Positions 1 through 64,000 of a DNA stretch of 64,000 nt are shown here, piece by piece. Made by a program: the position numbers and the translations under genes. The stretch's first letter is position 1, and each line of letters opens with the position of its first letter. The notes under the pieces were generated by a model that saw only the letters and a program-made list of their open reading frames with translations, was not told where the DNA came from and did no database searches. The DNA is from Apostichopus japonicus (lineage: Eukaryota > Echinodermata > Holothuroidea > Aspidochirotida > Stichopodidae). The stretch lies in contig NC_092566.1 of NCBI RefSeq assembly GCF_037975245.1, forward strand, positions 8,538,001 through 8,602,000. Reading direction: 5' to 3'.

Positions 1-897
1 AGTTTTACATAGCTACTTATAATTCCAGGTGACTTAAAACAATATCAGGGATCATTTTGTGACAACATGTTTTGCTGTTAACGAGAGTTTACGATCTTTT
101 TATTGTTATGTTGTTTTCTATGATAGGTACAGTAGTAGAAGTACTTAGTTAGTCATTCACGTGCAGTCTTCCCTATGTGTGTGTGTGTCACACACAGATT
201 TCTCTAAGGTGGTGCTTTCCCATGTATATATGACCAAAAAAAAGTTATTCCCAAAAAGAAGAAAAGTTTCATTCACTATTAGATTTGTTTTGTTATGTAT
301 AATGACTAACATTGCAAAATGCAGTTCCACTGGTATTAAGTATTAGCCCAGAGAGCTTCCAGAGTTTATTACATTCTCATGTTTATTATCCTCATATCTG
401 AAGTCTTCATATAAGAGTTTATTTATAGAAATCTGTTAATAAATGTAGTCTCACATTCTATTTAATACTATATATCTTTTAAGTTCCTAGCTCTGTTATA
501 TGTACCCGTAGTAAGAAGGAATGCAGCCTGTGGATCAGTTAAGTGCCTGTTGTTACAACTCTGCTCCAAACTATTGTTTGTTTAATCAGGTTGTATTATT
601 AGTGTGCTACCTTTAAGCAATTTTGTTTTCTATATATATGTAATTTACATTTTTCCTCAGTTTCTGTTATACTCTTATAGAAAGAACAAGTTGTGTGCAG
701 CAGCAGGCTGTAATATACTCAGCAGTCTCATGCCTATTCTCTAGCTAACTCGAACAGGTTATTGGCCCAGACACATACACTGGAAGTTAACTGTGTACAA
801 TAGATTGTTGTTTGGAATTTATGTGCTGATTTTGGAACCATATCTTGGGAAATGTCGGTACTTAAATTGGTTAATTTAGTCGTGACAACTGACCAAT
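1..897. other. Upstream non-coding DNA, possible decayed LTR region
   Basis: I see no gene in this stretch. It lies directly 5' of a decayed copia-type gag, so part of it may be the element's 5' LTR and leader. I could not find a matching second LTR in the window, so no LTR edges are claimed. Short open frames here are not supported by any domain. Confidence 0.4.
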
Positions 898-1365
898 ATG
901 GCTGGAACAACAGAAGATATGACGTGGAAAATTAACAAAATGGATGGAGTGAACTGGCTGACATGGAATTTCCAGATGAGACATTTGTTTCTTGCAAAAG
1001 GCCTGTGGGCTATGAGGATGGCTCATGAAAGTTGGGGGTTACTGTATGTGAGAAGTAGAAGAGTGCAAACCTGAAAAAGACACAACTGGCATTTTTCACC
1101 ATTGTGCTTGCAATAGCATCTAGTCAGCTGGAATTAATTACAACAAGTGACAAACCAAGTGATGCTTAGGATGCCTTGCGTACTCTGTTCGAAATGGATT
1201 CTCTATCCAACAAAATTCAACTCAAGAAAAAGTACCTCAGAACTGAAATGGCAGAGGGCAAGTCAGTTGGAAATAATTTGAATTATATGAAAGGAAGTAT
1301 AAACGTTGGGATGCTATTGGTGCTCCTATTTCTGAAGAAGACCAGGTTGTTAAAGTTATATGTCA
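898..1365 (+). pseudogene. Decayed Ty1/copia-type gag (Retrotran_gag_2/UBN2-like) fragment
   Basis: This is the remnant of the Gag protein of a copia-type LTR retrotransposon, which packages the element RNA. Frame 1 opens at ATG 898 with a Gag-like start including KMDGVNWLTWNFQMRHLF and KGLWAM, the usual 'L-G-x-N-Y-x-x-W' and 'G-L-W' signature. It stops at 1072-1074. Similarity continues in frame 3 (KPSDA, stop at 1167-1169, then DALRTLFEMDSLSNKIQLKK and EGKSVGNNLNYMK). It then moves to frame 2 for a typical WDAIGAPISEEDQVV segment near 1307-1351. The TAG at 1167 sits where a Trp codon (A-W-D-A-L) is expected. Two frameshifts and stops show it is dead. No protease, integrase or reverse transcriptase follows, so the copy is also truncated. 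Confidence 0.75.
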
Positions 1366-3410
1366 AGTTTGGACTTATTTATTTACTTTCTACTCTTACC
1401 TTTTACTTTTATATATTTGTCTTTTAATGTTAATCTTATGCTATATGTCACAGGTATATCTCACCATTTCAAAGTTACAAAACTATCCATCCTGCCACCT
1501 GAACTGTTTTTGCTATGTCATGCCTTCACTATGCCACCTTGAAATACCCCTTCCAGTCATAATGCACTTGACATTGTGTGTGATTTTTTTTTCAGACAAT
1601 ATTATTGTATGAAGTCTTCACAGTATGAAGTGTGTTTCATTTCAAGAAGTGTTCAAAGTTTGTTAAGCTATTCCTTCCATTTGAACAAAGTATTTCACTT
1701 TGAAGTGATCGAAGTAATTTATTTTTCATGCCCATATTTTCACAGGACATTAAAACATGTTCTTTCATGGAGAGTGTCACACCAAATGTTTTTTGTTTTC
1801 TTTTTTCTGTTGCTTAAAGTGCCTTATTGTTACAGTTATAAAATCAATAAAAGACCAGGCAACTCTATTTCCACTGTTGACTAATGTTCTACTATGCATG
1901 TGCAAAAGAAAAAGAAAACAGCCCTACTCAAAATATTTGGTCAGAGTATCCATAGAACGTGATGTATCCAAACGCGTCCTGTGTACTGAAAGTCCGCTTT
2001 TAATTAAAGTCCCCATATGTGGCAAAACCACCTTATCCCTCCAAAATACCCTAACTCTTCCCAAAGCTGGTGAACACCACACCCATCCCAAAGCTGGGAA
2101 ACTCCAAACCCTTCCCCAAATCCGCTAAGCACCACATTCCCTCCCCAAAACCCCTAAAAACACCACACCCCTCCCCTAAACAACACACCCCTACCCAAGC
2201 CACAGTACTTAACTTCAATATTGGCAAGTGGTTGTGTAGTGTGATACATGAACCAAACAAGGATTGGTATTGACTGGAAAACTGTTAACTGATATTTATT
2301 GATGAATATAAGCAACAGATGAGTACCCAGCTTTGCAGAATCTCACTGAGTAAGGGCTACTGTGGAATTATGGTAAGTGGGTAAGTATAAATCATTTGGT
2401 ATTGTTGGAAGTTCCTTAGAAAGCAACTAGAAATAAGGTTTGGCCTAGGCCATGTTACCTTTGTATATTCGACATGTGGTATGACCCCTTCAGTTTTGAC
2501 AACAGACTCAGAAAAATTTGTGTTACCTTAATAGTTACCACCATTAATTTAGCTAGAAAGGAAACACCATCTCCCTTGCCCCCTCCCCCATTTTGTCTCT
2601 CTTACCCCTCCCATACGCAACTCTCAGTAATTTCACATTTTACCTAATCATATATTAGAGTTTGGGACAAACTTTCTTCCAAACCTTAGCACAACTTATA
2701 TTACTTAATTTCACGCCACAAAACCTAACATTCCTAATAGACCGTACACTAAAGGAATGGGTTCCACTACATTGAAAACGATTTGAGTGAAGTCTTGTCG
2801 GTAGTAGCCCATAGCATGAAAACGGCTTGGCGAAAGTCTATCTAATTTCAAAATGGCGGCGACAGCAACAAAATCGCCGAGTCGAGGTAATCGTTTTGTG
2901 ACTGGCCGTCTTAGACAACCATTTCACCGAAACTTTACAGCATCATGTAGGAGAGTACAAGATCCACAAATGGGAGAACTTTTTTGCTGTAACTCTCTTT
3001 CGTTGGTTCGTTTTGACCTATTTTGTGTCAGTTAGGAATACATGTGCGAGGACGAAGTTGGATTGCAATCGTTGTTTCATAGGTTTTCGTTGATTTTTTC
3101 TCGGGTATCTTTGTCCTGCCATACATCGGAATTACTTTTAATCCATTCTGTGAGGTTCCGGTAAGTTGTAAACTATCAATGTCTGTAAATTCTGTGAGTG
3201 AAACGTAGGACCGACTTTACGTTAAATGCGGGCAAATTCAAATTTAATGATATGCGTGATCGTTGATCATTCTTCGAGGTCACGGGGTCAGACTTCCAAC
3301 TGTTATGCTCGTTGTTCAAACTAAAACAGTATATTAGCATACACTGCGGTCTTCCCGGTTTACACAGCTCGATATTTCAGATAACTAGCAAACGTTGCTC
3401 CTTTATCCTT

Positions 3411-3412
<2 letters not shown>
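1366..3412. other. Non-coding interval upstream of the gene
   Basis: No gene is recognised. It includes a C-rich low-complexity patch with short repeats (2060-2200). A small ATGGCGGCG open frame at 2853 is treated separately. Confidence 0.4.
2853..2887 (+). other. Possible isolated first coding exon (weak)
   Basis: An ATG in good context (AAAATGGCGGCG) opens a frame reading MAATATKSPSRG, followed by a possible donor AG|GTAATC near 2887. Ala-rich starts of this type are common in metazoan first exons. The frame runs on to a stop at 3033-3035 if unspliced. No downstream partner exon or known domain was found, and the main gene already has its own start codon, so this could be chance. Confidence 0.12.
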
Positions 3413-3453
<41 letters not shown>

Positions 3454-3476
3454 TATATATATATAAAATATATATC

Positions 3477-3509
<33 letters not shown>

Positions 3510-3527
3510 ATATATTTATATATATAG
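3413..3527. repeat. (TA)n microsatellite
   Basis: An almost uninterrupted TA dinucleotide tract with a few A or T interruptions. The open frame through it (Ile/Tyr repeats) is an artefact of the repeat. Confidence 0.95.
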
Positions 3528-3563
3528 GCTATATTGGAATAGGCCTCTATGAATTGGCCTATA

Positions 3564-3911
3564 ACGTGTATGGCAAGCCACATGGGACAAACACCGCATA
3601 ATATATCCTCTTATTAATACGAATACATACGCGTATTAATTCATATACGCGTATATTCGAATTAACACGTGTATATATTCGAATTAATACGCGTATATAT
3701 TCGAATTAATATGTGTATATATTCGAATTAATCCTCATATGTATTCGAATTAATACTTGTTTACATTCGAATTAATACGCGGATATATTTCAGCCTGATG
3801 ATTTGATACTATATGTATACACGTATGTATTCGAATTAATACGCGTATATAATCAAATAAATACGCGGATATAATATGCGGTGTTCGTCCCTCATGGCTT
3901 GCCATAAACGT
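3564..3911. mobile_element. Non-autonomous inverted-repeat element with internal 22-bp tandem repeats, copy 1
   Basis: The left end (ACGTGTATGGCAAGCCACAT, then GGGACAAACACCGCATAATA) is matched in reverse complement by the right end (3866-3911), giving terminal inverted repeats of about 45 bp. The interior is a degenerate tandem array of a 22-bp unit of type ATTCGAATTAATACGCGTAT, itself near-palindromic. No open frame is present. A second copy of the same family sits at 12218-12658. Target-site duplications are not clear. Confidence 0.8.
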
Positions 3912-5967
3912 GGCTGTAAGTAACCACATCATCACTTAGAGTGAGAGGGTTTCAATTCTAACAAACTTCAATATAAAAAGTCGTAAATAACATGCCGTTT
4001 TGGCCGTTTTGGAGCCATGAGTCTATTTTGGTCATAATCATACCCAAGGTTAATGAACTTAATACGGTGCGTGTTAAAATCTGACATTTGTAGGAAACTA
4101 ATTCTGCAAATCATGATGTCTACAAAATAAACAGTAAAAAAGATGACAAGATTTTCCTCAACTGCTTTGAAGAGCTTTGAATAGTGTATCTGAGGTATAT
4201 CTGTCCATCCATCCATCTATCTATCTATCCGTTTATATCTGTCTGTATATTGTTTGTCTGTCTTTCCCTCTGTCTGTCTGTCAACATCAGTTCAAACTTC
4301 AAAGGCTGTTGCGCGCAACCCATTTTGTCGTGTAAGTTGTTGCCCACGTCAGCGGCTTCATTAATGTTTACACTTACATTGTTCGGATCTCATTTGGGGT
4401 CACGACAGGTCGCCACATGGAATCCTTCAAATGTTTCTCTCCCCCCCCCGTCCACCCCCTCCCCACCATATCCTGGCTGTTGAGTGTAGCGAGATAAGCG
4501 TAATGTTGCGTAATATTGTCGGTATATATTATAGTTATGACCGTGTGTTTTGTACGTTAACCATGGTAAATGTACAAACCAAAATCGATTGAACAACTAA
4601 GCCGAACACGTTAAACGTTTCGACATTATTTTCTCTTTTGCTTTCATTGTTTTTGAAATGGAAATTCGATCAGTTTCATACATTTAAGTAATAACCAAAA
4701 CTGAGCACTATCCCTGTTTTATTTACGTCACTGAGAGAGACTAGACTCTACGGCACCATACAAATTGCAACAATGTAAATTAAAGTGCTTAATCACTATA
4801 CACAAACGACATATTAATGTCTAATTGTTTGGCATTTAACTTGTAAATTTGCTAAAATTGTCAAAAAAATCCTAACAAATGATTTCCCCTGAAAGATATC
4901 CCTTTAAGAATACACTAATATTATAAAAAAAAATTAAATTAAAAAATAACGATCAAATCAGAAAATTCAATGTTTCAACATTGCAGAATATTTCTCTGGA
5001 GTGTCGCAAGAAGTTCCACCCCCCCCCCCAAAAAAGGGGGAATGATAACAACTTAGTGACCATTTTTGGAACATTTCTAGCATACTTGTAGTTTGTTCTG
5101 AGTCTTATTATGGCAGATGACGTAAGCTTTGAAATGGCAAGTAGATGTTATCGAATTGTTATCATCTAATGAACCATTGATGATGAATTTGACAAATCTT
5201 TTGAAATCGTTTATTAACCTCGCTTTGAATGGAGGCTCTTTAATGGAGTGACTCAATTTTTGGTTTATTTCAATCACATACGGAAAAAAAAGAGTAGAAA
5301 AGAAAGTGGATAAACTACTAAACTTTACACCAGATTTCACGATTTTGTTCTTTGCCCAGCTTACTATCTCGTGATATAACTGAAACACTTTGTTAGGTCA
5401 TTACCATTAAAATTCGACTGACTCATTCTCCATTGGTATAGAGTATACGCCGTAAAGATATTTCTTAAGGCGGTTCGGAAGTCGCCGATTGTTAAGTCGA
5501 TTTAAATGCTATAACATTCACCCTCTTTTGTAGGGCTCTAAGATCCTACTTCTTCGTGTCATCTCTGTTACTCACTTAAGAATCTTTTTATCCCTTCTCT
5601 CCACAATGAAAAGAGTCAAGAGAAGAGAGGGGGATAAAATAGGATTTGTGAAACCCTTAAAAAGTCTCCTTGAAGTATCTACGTCAATAGAATTGAGGAA
5701 ATACTATAACAGAAGAAGTAAAAAAAAAAGAAAAAAACAGCGGATGTTAAGACCTCTTTTCATTTCTGACAGGGTACATATATGTAACGTATACAAAACT
5801 CATTCTTTTCTATTTACCCTCTTTTTCTTTAGTTCCTGTCGTGTTAAACAGTAAAAGGCAAAGAAAGATTATCAGCACTCGGAATAAATTGAGGGTTTTT
5901 TTTCTCGAGAAGATTAAACTAACCGGACCTGATTGGCTAAGAACGAAAGGTGTCTCATCCGAAAAAA
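3912..5967. other. 5' flank of the ADAMTS gene
   Basis: No coding feature recognised. It should contain the promoter and 5' UTR of the ADAMTS gene starting at 5968, but I see no convincing TATA/initiator pair and do not place a transcription start. A partial inverted repeat (TTTATCCCTTCTCT against AGAGAGGGGGATAAA) lies at about 5587-5637. Confidence 0.4.
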
Positions 5968-63783
<57,816 letters not shown>

Positions 63784-64000
63784 GTATGTGTTCATTCTGT
63801 GTCACATGACAACTAAATGTCCTTTTAATCATGCCATAATGTTTAGACTTTCGTTACGACTTGAACAACATGGTTAACTCAAACATTAATGGTGGATTAA
63901 CTTCATAGTTGTTGAGGATCCGTCTTATTGAGTACAAGAAGCCTATTGTTTTCTGTGAAGTTCAATGGTCATTTGGGGTCAACAGATGTTGTCAACAGAT
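63784..64000 (+). other. Start of ADAMTS intron 14
   Basis: Sequence after the exon 14 donor to the window edge; no further exon seen. Confidence 0.75.

Overview
The window is AT-rich animal genomic DNA. It has long introns, abundant short DNA transposons, minisatellites and (TA)n tracts, and many G/C homopolymer runs of 9-14 nt. The only host gene I can read with confidence is one large multi-exon gene on the + strand. It encodes a secreted ADAMTS metalloprotease most like the procollagen N-propeptidase group (ADAMTS2/3/14). The gene structure and repeat style suggest a deuterostome invertebrate, plausibly an echinoderm such as a sea cucumber, but this is an inference and not a species call.

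Layout. Positions 1-5967 lie upstream of the gene and hold a decayed copia-type gag (about 898-1365), a (TA)n tract, and a palindromic element with internal 22-bp repeats (3564-3911). The ADAMTS gene starts with a signal-peptide exon at 5968-6024, then a 23.6-kb first intron packed with repeats: a TTAA-flanked MITE, a second copy of the 22-bp-repeat element, a MITE/(TA)n/SINE cluster, two unrelated 25-bp-period minisatellites, hAT-like elements and a LINE 3' end. Exons 2-14 run from 29599 to 63783: propeptide (exons 2-5), furin site RAKR and start of the protease domain (exon 5), zinc site split over exons 8 and 9, disintegrin-like module (exons 10-12), first thrombospondin type 1 repeat (exons 12-13) and the start of the Cys-rich module (exons 13-14). 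The spacer, later TSP1 repeats and C-terminus lie beyond the right edge. All splice phases agree, giving a continuous 698-codon partial reading frame (702 with the alternative exon).

Main discovery. Exon 7 exists as two homologous tandem copies, 7A (39517-39664) and 7B (39981-40140). Both are entered in phase 0 and left in phase 1 and both are 1 mod 3 in length, so only transcripts with exactly one copy keep the frame into the zinc-binding exon. This is a textbook arrangement for mutually exclusive splicing. It would swap a helix, beta-strand and loop just upstream of the active site of one protease and so make two catalytic-domain isoforms. 7A matches the ADAMTS2/3/14 consensus; 7B is strongly divergent but intact.

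The rest of the interest is in the mobile DNA. At least seven non-autonomous elements can be delimited by terminal inverted repeats, three of them with target-site duplications (8-bp for two hAT-like elements, TTAA for a two-copy family), and there are several families of related tandem repeats.
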